Shown in pieces: positions 1-11,021 of a stretch of DNA of 64,000 bases. This stretch comes from Cryobacterium sp. PH29-G1 (GTDB lineage Bacteria; Actinomycetota; Actinomycetes; Actinomycetales; Microbacteriaceae): positions 62,001 through 126,000 of the forward strand of contig NZ_JASISY010000002.1 of assembly GCF_030063365.1 (NCBI RefSeq), in the 5' to 3' direction. A program made the translations under genes and the position numbers. The notes beneath the pieces are model-generated. The model saw only the letters and a list, made by a program, of their open reading frames with translations. It was not told the origin of the DNA and did not search any database. Every line of letters begins with the position of its first letter. Positions within the stretch are counted from its first letter, which is position 1.

Positions 1-986
1 CACCTTCGAAGCGGTGGATTGTGGTGCGAGCGTTGTCACCGCCGTCGATGCTCGCGACTCCGCGGTTGTCGCCGCGGTGCAGTCCGGCGGCACTTCCGGC
101 GATCTCGTACTCATTCCGTTCGACTTCCCGAGCACGTTGTCTTCGGCGGGGAAACCCCGGCAACTGACCGATTCTTCCGCGGCAGTTCGCGCGACCGGAC
201 TGGTATCGGGCATCGAACTTACAGTCACCGGGCGCGACGGCTACCCAGTTCATGGCTGGGTGCATACCCCGCGCGGACCCGGCCCGCACCCGGTCCTGCT
301 GACCATCCACGGTGGCCCGTTCGCGCAGTACACCACCGCGCTTCTCGATGAGACTCAGGTATACGTCGACGCGGGCTATGCGGTCGTCCTGTGCAACCCG
401 CGCGGGTCATCCGGCTATGGCCAGGCGCACGGGCGTGCAATCCGCCAGCGGATGGGTGCCCTCGATCTCGCCGATGTCCTCGATTTTCTCGACGGTGCGC
501 TCCGATCGGAGCCTTCCCTCGACGCCAAGCGGCTGGGCATCATGGGCGGTTCCTACGGTGGCTACCTGACCGCGTGGACGACGGCGCACGATCACCGATT
601 CACCGCCGCTATCGTGGAGCGTGGTTTTCTCGACCCCGAGGCGTTCGTCGGTACCAGCGATATTGGTGACTTCTTCGGTGACGAATACGTCGGCACGGAT
701 GCCGACCTGCTGCGGGAGCAGAGTGCACAGTTCATGGTTGGTCGGGTCACCACTCCGACCCTCGTGCTGCACTCCGAGCAGGACCTCCGCTGTCCGCTGT
801 CGCAGGGGGAGCGTTACTACGCAGCGCTCAAACGCGGGGGAGTCCCCACTGAACTGGTGATTTTTCCGGGGGAGAACCATGACCTCAGCCGCACCGGTCG
901 TCCACGGCACCGGTTGCAACGGTTCGAGATTATTCTGGACTGGTGGGCCCGCCATCTGCCCATTGACCCGACTCACAGGAGCTTCG

Positions 987-3377
<2,391 letters not shown>

Positions 3378-3385
3378 GCGAACTG

Positions 3386-3433
3386 CGACGCGAGCTGGGA
3401 CGCGAGCTGGGACGCGAGCTGGGACGCGAGCTG
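3386..3433 (+). repeat. Four tandem copies of a 12-bp unit after the UvrA-like gene
   Basis: The unit ggacgcgagctg is repeated three times exactly (3398-3433), preceded by one copy with a single change (3386-3397). In one forward frame the array reads as repeats of R-E-L-G and stays open to a stop near 3585, but no convincing start or ribosome site precedes it. It lies in the 295-base gap between the UvrA-like gene and the transporter, which otherwise shows no gene. It may be a slippage array or the remnant of a coding end. Confidence 0.75.
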
Positions 3434-3672
3434 CGGGCCAATTGGGTCGACGCCACCACACGCGTGGGCTCGCGGGCTGCCTTTCGCGGACTGGGCAGCA
3501 CCCGTGTACTGGCTGCTGCTGCCAACCCCGCGGACCCGACCCGTCCACGTTGGACGGTGCTCGTACCGGAGGGCAGCCGTTCCTGACGGCACGTCCGCCG
3601 CTCGACATTTGGTAGCGTGATGCTCGGGCACGCAGGGCGTGACCGGTATTTCCGCACCTATGGGGGTTTCAC

Positions 3673-4644
3673 ATGCATCGCATCCGCACGATCAGCGCGT
3701 TCATCGGGCGTTGGTTCGCACTGATCGTCCTGGCAGCCGGTGGTCTGGCACTCGTCACTCCCGACACGTTCTCGGGCTTGACCGTGGCCATCCCGTGGCT
3801 GCTGTCCATCATCATGCTCGGCATGGGGATGACACTTCGGCCGGTGGACTTCGCCATCGTGGCCCGGCGCCCTTGGCCGCTGTTGCTCGGCGTGGCCGCG
3901 CAATACCTCGTGATGCCACTGCTCGGACTCGGCATCGCGGTCGCGCTCGATCTGTCGCCGCTGCTGACGGCCGGCATGATTTTGGTGGGCGCGTCGCCCG
4001 GCGGAACTTCGTCCAACGTCATGGTCTACCTGTCCAAGGGCGACACCGCGCTGTCGGTTGCGATGACCACGGTCTCCACCCTTCTCGCGCCGATTCTCAC
4101 GCCCATGCTCGTGCTCGTCCTGGCCGGGGAATTCTTGGCCGTTGACCCCGGAGCGCTCTTCATCTCCATCCTGAAAATTGTGCTCGCCCCGGTGCTTGCT
4201 GGACTGCTCCTGCGCATGCTGCTGCCGCGCCTGGTTGAGAAATTCCTGGATGTGCTGCCGCTCGTATCCGTGGCCAGCATCACCGTCGTGGTCATGGCCG
4301 TGGTGGCTGCCAGCTCGTCCACCCTGCTGTCGGTCGGCATCCTGGTCGTGGTTGCCGTGGTTTTGCACAACTCGCTCGGATACACCCTCGGGTACTTGAT
4401 CGGCCGCATTTTCAAGTTGCCTATCGCCAGCCGCCGGGCCATCAGCATCGAGGTGGGCATGCAGAATTCCGGACTTGCCGCGGCACTGGCCGTGGCACAT
4501 TTCAACCCGGTGGCCGCGCTGCCCGCAGCCATCTTCTCGGTCTGGCACAACGTGTCCGGTTCGCTGCTGGCCAGCTATTGGTCCCGCAAGAGCGTGCCGG
4601 TGGCCGAAACACCCGCGTCGGAGTTCAGCCACACGTCCGCCTGA
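3673..4644 (+). CDS. Bile acid:sodium symporter family (BASS/SBF) membrane protein
   Basis: A 323-residue, very hydrophobic protein with about nine to ten membrane segments, matching the SBF family in length and in its N-terminal pattern, with LSIIMLGMGMTL in the second helix and GASPGGTSSNVM in the conserved core that binds sodium and substrate. Bacterial members import organic anions such as pantoate, 2-keto acids or sulfonates with Na+; the substrate here cannot be told. The ATG at 3673 follows a purine-rich ggggg stretch. It stands alone, with a weak hairpin and operator-like repeats downstream. Confidence 0.87.
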   Translation: MHRIRTISAFIGRWFALIVLAAGGLALVTPDTFSGLTVAIPWLLSIIMLGMGMTLRPVDFAIVARRPWPLLLGVAAQYLVMPLLGLGIAVALDLSPLLTAGMILVGASPGGTSSNVMVYLSKGDTALSVAMTTVSTLLAPILTPMLVLVLAGEFLAVDPGALFISILKIVLAPVLAGLLLRMLLPRLVEKFLDVLPLVSVASITVVVMAVVAASSSTLLSVGILVVVAVVLHNSLGYTLGYLIGRIFKLPIASRRAISIEVGMQNSGLAAALAVAHFNPVAALPAAIFSVWHNVSGSLLASYWSRKSVPVAETPASEFSHTSA

Positions 4645-4716
4645 AATCAGCCGGCCCGAGAAGCGAGCCATTCTCGCTGAGCCATCTGCACTGAGTTATC
4701 TTCATTGATTCGATAT

Positions 4717-4738
4717 TCAGTGAATTACAATTCACTGA
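4717..4738. promoter_or_regulatory. Perfect 10+2+10 inverted repeat, operator-like
   Basis: The arms are TCAGTGAATT and AATTCACTGA around a 2-base centre. The AT-rich symmetric form is typical of a dimeric repressor site rather than of a terminator. No gene starts beside it in the current annotation, so its target is unclear. Confidence 0.5.
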
Positions 4739-4903
4739 GTCGTGTCGGTGAGTTTTGGCCATTCGCCTGACCGGGATGGGCGTGACCGCGGCGACCTCGC
4801 GTGAGTGATGACGAGCGCTGTGAGTTGCCGCGTTGCAGGCACGTGTCGTCTGCGCGTGCGCCCTGCGGCTCGGCCGCATCGTCCAGGCATGCTGGCATGA
4901 CCG

Positions 4904-4917
4904 ATAATGCACATTAT
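4904..4917. promoter_or_regulatory. 14-bp palindrome ATAATG-CA-CATTAT
   Basis: A perfect short AT-rich palindrome, 48 bases beyond the MocR stop codon. It could be a regulator site or chance; nothing nearby decides between them. Confidence 0.35.
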
Positions 4918-4964
4918 GTCAAGTAGTCCTAAGGTCCACTCAAAAATCGCCTGCCGCCGCAGAT

Positions 4965-6416
4965 TCAATAACGGCGTGTCGTGACCTCCCGAATATGGCC
5001 GAGAGCACGTGCCAGCCCGGTGTCCGTACTCGCGGCGTAGCCAAAGACCAGCCCGGCAGGAACGGCAGCACCGTCGGGCAAGGCGGAATAAGTCTCCAGG
5101 TTCACGACTCGGATCCCCCGGTTGAGCAATTCACGTACTGCCGCCCGTGCCGTTGCCTGGTCGGTCACTTCGAGTACGGCGTGCAGGCCGCCATCCAGAG
5201 CGGTCAACGTGGTTCCGGCATGGTTCGACAGTGCGTCCAGTACCAGATTCCGGCGGTGCGCGTAGTCGCGTCGCACGGCAGCGATATGGCGGCGGACGGC
5301 ACCCGTTGCCAGTAACTCGGTCGCCGCATCCTGCAAGACTCCAGACACCGGGCACGGCAGGTCGCGCCGCACTGCCAGCAGCGCGGCGCGAACGGCCTGC
5401 CGTTCCGGCATGACGATATAGCCCAGACGCAACCACGGCGTCAAAATCTTAGAAAAACTGCCAATAAGTACGACGCGACCATCTGTATCGAGTGAGGCTA
5501 GAGCCGGAAGCGGCGGTCCGACGTGTCGAAACTCGCTGTCATAGTCATCTTCGAGCACCCACGCGTTGTGGTGACCCGCCCAGCGCAGCAGACGAAGCCG
5601 GGCGTCCACCGGGAGTCGTCCGCCGAGCGGATACTGATGGCTGGGAGTAACCAATACGGCGTCGGGCGGGCTGGCTTGATCTTCCAGGATGGTTGTCGGC
5701 ATTCCGTCGGGTTCAACCGGAATGGGCAGAAGTATCGCCCCGAGCCGCCGCAGGACCCGCGCGGCGGCGGGATAGCCCGGTGTTTCCACGGCGACGACGG
5801 GGGCTGGGATCGGTTCGGATTCGGGCTGCGCGCCGCTTCTGCGCGACTCCCCCAGCGCCAGGGCGACCAGTGCGAGTGCCTCACTCGTCCCCGCCGTGAC
5901 CACAATATCCTCGGCAGCACAGAGTACGCCCCGGGCGTGGCGGAGGTGCTCAGCGATTTTGATGCGCAGGGCCCGTGTTCCCTGCAGCGGAGGCTCGGTG
6001 TGCGGAATGGGGCGCGCAGCAGCGGTACGCCATGCGGCGCTCCAGGATGGCCCGGACAAGCGGTGGGTCGATGGGTACCCCGGTGTCAGATCAATCAGAT
6101 CGGTGTCCTGCCCGCGGGAGGATGCCGCAACGGATGACGGTGGCTTCTGGTAGGGATCACCGCGTAACAAGACCGCCACCCGCGTCGGTGCGCCCTGCGT
6201 GCTAACCAGGTATCCTTCCCCGCTGAGCTGGTCGTAGGCCGTGACAACACTCCCCCGGGAGATGCCCAGCACGGCGGCGAGAGCGCGGGTCGACGGAAGG
6301 CTCTCCCCCGAACGCACCTCCCCCAGCAAAATGCTGCTCCGCAGCCGGACGGCAATTTGGGAGCTCAACGACGTGCTGCCCGAACGGTCGAGGGTGATTG
6401 TGGGGAAATACAGCAT
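4965..6416 (-). CDS. MocR-family (GntR/aminotransferase) PLP-dependent transcription regulator
   Basis: A 483-residue protein with an N-terminal winged helix of the GntR type (residues about 15-75, including LPSTRALAAVLGISRGSV and the Y-D-Q-L-S-G-E-G-Y-L wing) and a large fold-type I aminotransferase domain. The PLP-lysine region is visible as GSFSKILTPWLRLGY and the Asp in LEDDYDSEF. MocR proteins such as PdxR and GabR sense PLP or its adducts and regulate a neighbouring gene. The start at 6416 is chosen because AAGGAG lies 7 bases upstream; a longer frame would run into the intergenic operator region. It is divergent from a PNPOx-like flavoprotein, which suggests vitamin B6-linked control of that gene and of itself. 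Confidence 0.88.
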   Translation of the reverse strand: MLYFPTITLDRSGSTSLSSQIAVRLRSSILLGEVRSGESLPSTRALAAVLGISRGSVVTAYDQLSGEGYLVSTQGAPTRVAVLLRGDPYQKPPSSVAASSRGQDTDLIDLTPGYPSTHRLSGPSWSAAWRTAAARPIPHTEPPLQGTRALRIKIAEHLRHARGVLCAAEDIVVTAGTSEALALVALALGESRRSGAQPESEPIPAPVVAVETPGYPAAARVLRRLGAILLPIPVEPDGMPTTILEDQASPPDAVLVTPSHQYPLGGRLPVDARLRLLRWAGHHNAWVLEDDYDSEFRHVGPPLPALASLDTDGRVVLIGSFSKILTPWLRLGYIVMPERQAVRAALLAVRRDLPCPVSGVLQDAATELLATGAVRRHIAAVRRDYAHRRNLVLDALSNHAGTTLTALDGGLHAVLEVTDQATARAAVRELLNRGIRVVNLETYSALPDGAAVPAGLVFGYAASTDTGLARALGHIREVTTRRY

Positions 6417-6440
6417 GGATCGGCTCCTTGCCCGACAGAC

Positions 6441-6484
6441 TGGACCAATAGATATTGGACAAGCTGGATCTTTTGGTAATCCAG
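6441..6484. promoter_or_regulatory. Divergent promoter/operator region with two inverted repeats (probable MocR site)
   Basis: Between the divergent MocR and flavoprotein genes lie CCAAT-AGAT-ATTGG (6445-6458) and CTGGAT-N9-ATCCAG (6464-6484). The short word TGGAC/T also recurs as direct repeats at 6441, 6456 and 6465. MocR regulators often bind paired direct or inverted repeats in exactly this position. The assignment to the adjacent MocR is inference. Confidence 0.5.
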
Positions 6485-6505
6485 TTGCAGCATCAGCATA
6501 GTGAT

Positions 6506-7210
6506 ATGACACTCTCAAGCGCAGCCGAGCCCCTGCCTATTACGCCTCGTACGAGGGTCGGCCGCCTGCCCGCTCAGCAGGTTGTGGACCGCACCGCGCT
6601 CTACGCCCTGCTGGACAGTCAGATTCTCTCGCACGCTTCCCTCGTTGTTGACGGGGACCCCCTTATGATTCCCCTTGCGTTCGCGCGCGACGGCGACAGT
6701 GTGCTCATTCATGGTTCGAGCGGAGGGGGGCTGCTGCGTCACGCGGCAGCAGGTTCGGGCCTGGGACTGAGTGTTGCCGCGCTCGACGGGCTGGTTTACG
6801 CCCGTAACCTCTTTGACAGCAGCATGAACTATCGAAGCGCCGTGATCTATGGCGTTCCTCGCCCTGTGCCGGAGGAGGAGAAGGAACAGGCGCTGCTCGT
6901 GCTCTCGGAGCACCTTATGCCCGGCCGTGGCCAGGAAGTGCGGCCGATGACGCGCCGGGAGCGGGCGGCGACGGTCATATTGCGGATCCCGCTCGACGAA
7001 GTGAGTATGAAGGTACGAACTGGGCCCCCGAGCGAAAGCCTCGATGACGGCGAGGACCACGGTGTCTGGGCAGGAGTCGTGCCCATGTCCATTCGCGCGA
7101 CGGCGCCGATTACGTCACCGCTGACCGCCGCGGAGACGCCGTTCCCGGCGTCCGTGCTTCGACAGTGCGATTGCGCTACCGCCGCAGTACTTCCCGCCGC
7201 ACTGCATTAG
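6506..7210 (+). CDS. Pyridoxamine 5'-phosphate oxidase-related flavin-binding protein
   Basis: A 234-residue protein of the PNPOx-like split-barrel family (FMN-binding, NimA-like subgroup). Family strings are visible: LLDSQILSHASLVVDGDPLMIPLAFARDGD for the first strands (with the HASL and P-L-A-F words), IHGSSGGGLLRH, and SMNYRSAVIYG. The C-terminus DHGVWAGVVPM fits the family's GVWAGV ending, followed by about 45 extra residues. Such proteins bind FMN, heme or F420 and reduce or oxidise small substrates. The start at 6506 keeps the reading frame clear of the operator repeats. Being driven away from a MocR gene, it may act in B6 metabolism, but the reaction is not shown. Confidence 0.82.
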   Translation: MTLSSAAEPLPITPRTRVGRLPAQQVVDRTALYALLDSQILSHASLVVDGDPLMIPLAFARDGDSVLIHGSSGGGLLRHAAAGSGLGLSVAALDGLVYARNLFDSSMNYRSAVIYGVPRPVPEEEKEQALLVLSEHLMPGRGQEVRPMTRRERAATVILRIPLDEVSMKVRTGPPSESLDDGEDHGVWAGVVPMSIRATAPITSPLTAAETPFPASVLRQCDCATAAVLPAALH

Positions 7211-7229
7211 CCGCAGCCTGGATGCCACG

Positions 7230-8810
7230 TCAGGACTGGGCCTCCTCCGGATCTCGCCGCCCGTCGAGTCGGAGCGTGGCTGCAAAGCCGAGTGCGAGAA
7301 AACCGGCGGCGGCAAAGGCCGCGTTGCGGGTACCCTCGCTAAAGGCATCTCTTGCCGCTAGGGCGGTATCCGGGTCAGCAATCGAGGGGATGGCCGTGCC
7401 GGCGCTCTCAACAACGGCGGTCACGATGGCGGTTCGCTGGGATTCCGGCACACCGTCGAGTTTCGCATCGAGGATACCGCCAACGCTGGAGAACAGGATC
7501 GTACCGAGAATGGCGATGCCGAGGGCCGAGCCCACCTGGCGTGCGGTGCTCTGCGTCCCCGACCCCTGCCCGCTCTGCTCCACCGGGATATCCTTGAGGA
7601 TGACACCCGTCAGCTGTGCTGTCGCGAGCCCGACCCCAAAGCCATAGACGAACAAAAATGGCACGATCGCGTACCAGGGGGTGTCTGATGCGATGGCGAG
7701 GCCGATGCCCGCGACTCCGATAATCTCGGCGACGATACCTGCGCGCACGATCATGACGGGTGAAAAACGATTGCTCGTGGCCCCCGCGAATCCTGACGCG
7801 ACGAAGGATCCCACGGCGAGGGCCAGCAGCACGAAACCGGTGTGCAGAGCGTCATAGCCGAGCACATTTTGCAGCCAGAGGGGCAACGACAAAATTATGC
7901 CGAACTCGCCGAGCGAGACGATCATCGCAGCGATGTTGCCGTTTCGAAATGAAGCGATACTGAACAGCGAAAATGCTATGAGGGTGCTGCGTCCGGCTTT
8001 CTGACGACGTCGTCCCCACCAGACGAACGCGAAACCGGAGGCAAGCGTGACGGCGAAGGTGAACGGGATGGGCGACACATCCAGGCTCCACCAGGAGGGT
8101 GGAGTGTCGCTGGCCCACCAGCCGTAGGTGCGGCCTTCAATGAGGCCGAAGACGAGGGATGCCGTCGTGAGTATGGCAAGCACGGCCCCGATCAGGTCGA
8201 TGGTCTGCGTGTTGGTTTCCCTGGATTCGGTGACGTAGACCAACAGCCCGACGATGATGATTACACCCAGGGGGACGTTGATGCCGAATGCCCACCGCCA
8301 GGAAAAATAGGTGGTGAGGAAGCCGCCAAGTAACGGTCCGACAGCGGCCATGCCCCCGATTGTCGAACCCCAGATCGCGAATGCGATGCCACGTTCTTTA
8401 CCGCGGAAAGTCGCGTTGATGATCGAGAGTGTCGTGGGCAGGATCATTGCGCCACCGACGCCCTGCAAGACCCGGGCGCCGATCAGCAGGTCGCCGGATT
8501 GCGCGAGTGCCGCGAATACTGACGATAGGGCGAAGATCGTGACGCCTCCGAGCAGGAGCCTGCGGCGGCCGAAGCGGTCGGCCAGCGTGCCGAAGACGAG
8601 CAGCAGGGCGGCGAAGACGAGCGTGTAACTTTCCTGCACCCACTGCACCTGCGTCGAGGTAATGGTGAGATCGTTTACGATCGAGGGGATCGCAACGTTG
8701 ACGATGGTCGAGTCAACAATAATGAGAGCAACGGCGATGCTGATGAAGACGAGACCGATCCACCGGCGACGATGGGTGACCTTCGAAGAATTAGTAAGCT
8801 GGCTGACCAT
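7230..8810 (-). CDS. MFS drug exporter, DHA2 (EmrB/QacA, 14-TM) family
   Basis: A 526-residue membrane protein with about 14 hydrophobic segments. It carries DHA2 hallmarks: IIVDSTIVNVAIPSI in helix 1 (motif D1), GTLADRFGRRRLLLGG for motif A, ARVLQGVGGAMILPTTLSII for motif B, and a PLLGGFLTTYFSWRWAFGIN motif C region. It is predicted to expel hydrophobic drugs or cations in exchange for protons. Its start codon is 22 bases from that of a divergent MarR gene, the classic arrangement of an exporter under MarR repression. It ends 19 bases from the convergent flavoprotein gene. Confidence 0.9.
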   Translation of the reverse strand: MVSQLTNSSKVTHRRRWIGLVFISIAVALIIVDSTIVNVAIPSIVNDLTITSTQVQWVQESYTLVFAALLLVFGTLADRFGRRRLLLGGVTIFALSSVFAALAQSGDLLIGARVLQGVGGAMILPTTLSIINATFRGKERGIAFAIWGSTIGGMAAVGPLLGGFLTTYFSWRWAFGINVPLGVIIIVGLLVYVTESRETNTQTIDLIGAVLAILTTASLVFGLIEGRTYGWWASDTPPSWWSLDVSPIPFTFAVTLASGFAFVWWGRRRQKAGRSTLIAFSLFSIASFRNGNIAAMIVSLGEFGIILSLPLWLQNVLGYDALHTGFVLLALAVGSFVASGFAGATSNRFSPVMIVRAGIVAEIIGVAGIGLAIASDTPWYAIVPFLFVYGFGVGLATAQLTGVILKDIPVEQSGQGSGTQSTARQVGSALGIAILGTILFSSVGGILDAKLDGVPESQRTAIVTAVVESAGTAIPSIADPDTALAARDAFSEGTRNAAFAAAGFLALGFAATLRLDGRRDPEEAQS

Positions 8811-8815
8811 TCCGA

Positions 8816-8821
8816 TAAGAT
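8816..8821 (+). promoter_or_regulatory. Candidate -10 box (TAAGAT) of the MarR gene in a 22-base divergent gap
   Basis: TAAGAT lies 11 bases before the GTG of the MarR gene, so transcription would begin at or just before the start codon. The exporter promoter must overlap this gap or the MarR coding start, which allows one bound repressor to block both genes. Confidence 0.4.
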
Positions 8822-8832
8822 AGCATGGCTAC

Positions 8833-9252
8833 GTGCCGGACGACATCACAAAATGGCCGATCGGCCGATTGCTCTCGACAGCCTCGCGCCAGGTCGAGAA
8901 CGGGTGGCAAGAAGCACTCGCGGCACACGGGCTCACCCACGCCGGTGTGATCGTCCTGCACTTCCTCTCGGAAGGCCCGCGTAGCCAAACTGAGCTGGCG
9001 GTGCTGGCTAAGGTGGGAAATCAGACCATGTCGCGCACGATCGATCGTCTCGAACGTGCCGGGCATGTCACTCGCCGACGTGACCCGGGCGACGGTCGGC
9101 GGCAACGCGTCTCCATAACCGATGCGGGATCATCGGTCTTCCGCGTCACCCGCACGATTGAAGCTGACCTGTTTCCCGACGTCGGTGAACAGGAAATTCT
9201 TCGCGCCAAGCTCGTGCAGATAATTCAGGCTCATGAGAACCGGGTCGGCTGA
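8833..9252 (+). CDS. MarR-family transcription regulator
   Basis: A 139-residue winged-helix protein. The core is GPRSQTELAVLAKVGNQTMSRTIDRLERAGHVTRRRDPGDGRRQRVSITDAG, which contains the recognition helix (about residues 60-75) and the wing with the family word D-x-R-R in DPGDGRRQRV. The start is GTG at 8833; no Shine-Dalgarno is visible and a leaderless transcript is likely. It is placed to repress the divergent DHA2 exporter and itself, with the exporter's substrate or another phenolic ligand as probable inducer. Confidence 0.88.
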   Translation: MPDDITKWPIGRLLSTASRQVENGWQEALAAHGLTHAGVIVLHFLSEGPRSQTELAVLAKVGNQTMSRTIDRLERAGHVTRRRDPGDGRRQRVSITDAGSSVFRVTRTIEADLFPDVGEQEILRAKLVQIIQAHENRVG

Positions 9253-9305
9253 CGAGAACAAATAGGGGCTCGGGTGCTTCGTGAGACCGGGGTGATCGAC
9301 GAAAA

Positions 9306-9527
9306 TCAGGTGTCTGCCTTGTGAATCACCATGCCAAACTCATTGACCGGTTCAAAGGCGTCGCGGTCCCAGGCTCCCGGGTGAGGAACCGGACAGTTAA
9401 CGACGGTATTTCGCGATGAATGATCGATCGTGTGTTCACGCATGGCATGACCGCAGATCGGGCAGGATTTCATGTCGTTGTCGTGCTGTGTGTCTGGACT
9501 GCTCGAGGTGTTCCCGTCCTGATTCAT
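9306..9527 (-). CDS. Small zinc-ribbon-like hypothetical protein
   Basis: A 73-residue protein with one CPICG knuckle and a later Cys (NCPVPHPGAWDRDAF), plus several His residues that could complete a metal site. No named family is recognised. The start at 9527 (MNQDG) is a guess: TATCTT lies 6 bases upstream, as expected for a leaderless gene, but an in-frame ATG at 9566 is possible and a still longer form would overlap dhaM. It follows dhaM in the same direction by 76 bases. Confidence 0.5.
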   Translation of the reverse strand: MNQDGNTSSSPDTQHDNDMKSCPICGHAMREHTIDHSSRNTVVNCPVPHPGAWDRDAFEPVNEFGMVIHKADT

Positions 9528-9603
9528 GCCGTTAAGATACGCCCGATTGAACAAAACCACACGCATGTTCCCGGGGAACTTGTCGAACTGAGCTGGTGGA
9601 GCG

Positions 9604-10326
9604 TTAGTCTTCGCCGAAGCCGGATTCCAGCAGTTCGGCCAGGGCATTGATTGCCGGCCCGGCAGAGGGGTCCGGTGACGACAGCAGCACGGTACTCCCC
9701 CGGGATAGCCCCAGCGCCATGATGCTCAGCAGGCTGTCCGCATCTGTTCCATTCACGGTGATCGGAACGGAAAAAGAACTCGCCAAGGTCACGAATTCGG
9801 CCGCCGGCCGCGCATGCAGGCCGTCCTTATTGGTCAGGGTCACGGTGCGTGAGATTGATTCCATAGTGGAATCTCCGCTCGCCGGCGACGCATCAGGCTC
9901 GGCGGCGCTAGTGGTTGTGCTGTTCGTCCGAAACGCGCTCTGCGCGGCAGCCATCACTGCTTTCAGGTCTCCCCCGGTCTCGGCAGCCACAGCTGCGGAC
10001 ACACCGCCCTCGACGAGCGGAGCGTCAACGATAAGCACCTGGTTTTGCTCGGGCTCGTCGAGAAAATCACGGGCTGTTTCCGCGGTCAGGATGGCCGAGC
10101 CGAGGTCGCAGAGGATCACCACGCCGCCGCCCGTGTTCGCCTGCGTGATTCCGTCACTGATCTTCTCAAAGCTCGTTCCGATCCCACCGGAGTCCGTGCC
10201 ACCCGCGGCGACGAGATGCACGGTCGGTGCCATCTGACGGGCCAGTTCGACGAGTCCGTTGGCGATCTTCTCGCTGTGCGACACGAAAACAAGGCCGACG
10301 CGGTCAGCGGATGCCGCTTCGATCAT
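9604..10326 (-). CDS. dhaM: Dihydroxyacetone kinase phosphotransfer subunit DhaM (EIIA-HPr fusion)
   Basis: A 240-residue two-domain protein: an N-terminal EIIA-mannose-like domain (about 1-130, phospho-His in FVSHSEKI, plus GGTDSGGIGTS) and a C-terminal HPr domain (about 155-240, phospho-His in GLHARPAAEF). It passes phosphate from the PTS to the ADP bound in DhaL, so that DhaK-bound dihydroxyacetone is phosphorylated. E. coli DhaM carries an additional truncated EI domain, absent here as in most actinobacterial forms. It overlaps dhaL by 4 bases and is last in dhaK-dhaL-dhaM. Confidence 0.93.
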   Translation of the reverse strand: MIEAASADRVGLVFVSHSEKIANGLVELARQMAPTVHLVAAGGTDSGGIGTSFEKISDGITQANTGGGVVILCDLGSAILTAETARDFLDEPEQNQVLIVDAPLVEGGVSAAVAAETGGDLKAVMAAAQSAFRTNSTTTSAAEPDASPASGDSTMESISRTVTLTNKDGLHARPAAEFVTLASSFSVPITVNGTDADSLLSIMALGLSRGSTVLLSSPDPSAGPAINALAELLESGFGED

Positions 10327-11009
10327 TCGGTCACCGTCGCGACGTCGGCAGCAGCGCGCAGCAGCAAGGCCGTCGATTGGGCACCCGGATCGCGGTGCCC
10401 GATCGCGCGTTCACCGAGGTAGCTTGCTCGGCCCTTTCGTGCCACCAGCGGCTCCGTGTCGACGGCGCCCTGCGCGGCAGCATCGGCGGCGGCGAGCAGG
10501 ATGTCGCCCACGCCAGAACCGGCTGCGTGTGCGGCGGCCGCCGCGTCCACAGCCGGTGTCCAGGAATCGATCATGGTTTTGTCGCCGGACTCGGCTTTGC
10601 CGCGCAGCACGATGCCGTCGCGGGCCGCCGTCAGCACGGCAACCAGCGCGGCGGCGTCGATCCCATCCGCTGCAGCGACGGCACCGGCCGCTTTAAGAAA
10701 TGCCGTGCCATACAGCGGTCCGGCGGCGCCGCCGACGGTGGAGATCAGGGTCGTGGCGACGAGCTTCAATACTGCTCCGGGGAGAGTTTCATCGGCCAGG
10801 GCGTCGAGTTTGGGCAGAACCGCCTGAAATCCTCGATCCATGTTTTCCCCGTGATCACCATCGCCGATGTCCCGGTCGAGGGTATTCAGAGCGGGGCGGT
10901 TGGCCGCCAACACTTCGGCACCCTGTCGAATCCACCGGAGCGTCCACGCGGTATCCAACGTCGCTGCTGACTGTGGTTGATCCGGGCTGGTGTGTGATTC
11001 CACGCTCAT
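10323..11009 (-). CDS. dhaL: Dihydroxyacetone kinase ADP-binding subunit DhaL
   Basis: A 228-residue helical-barrel protein. The Mg-ADP site is visible as DIGDGDHGENM near residues 45-56, and GGAAGPLYGTAFLKAAG is the second conserved stretch. DhaL holds ADP as a permanent cofactor that is rephosphorylated by DhaM and then phosphorylates dihydroxyacetone on DhaK. The N-terminal tail of about 20 residues is longer than in E. coli. It lies 12 bases after dhaK and overlaps dhaM, consistent with a single operon. Confidence 0.93.
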   Translation of the reverse strand: MSVESHTSPDQPQSAATLDTAWTLRWIRQGAEVLAANRPALNTLDRDIGDGDHGENMDRGFQAVLPKLDALADETLPGAVLKLVATTLISTVGGAAGPLYGTAFLKAAGAVAAADGIDAAALVAVLTAARDGIVLRGKAESGDKTMIDSWTPAVDAAAAAHAAGSGVGDILLAAADAAAQGAVDTEPLVARKGRASYLGERAIGHRDPGAQSTALLLRAAADVATVTE

Positions 11010-11021
11010 CTGGTTCTCCTT

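Larger units (their letters stand above)
4645..4964. other. 320-base intergenic gap with two inverted repeats, no gene seen
   Basis: It separates the BASS carrier from the convergent MocR gene. A weak hairpin, AGCGAG-CCATT-CTCGCT (4662-4678), follows the carrier. Two cleaner palindromes (4717-4738 and 4904-4917) are listed separately. Open frames on the minus strand here have no coding look and no family resemblance. Confidence 0.6.

Noticed and set aside
4732..4968. A 78-codon minus-strand ORF in the gap before the MocR gene
   Set aside because: No Shine-Dalgarno or -10 box is convincing, composition is Arg-rich antisense-like, and it crosses one of the palindromes.
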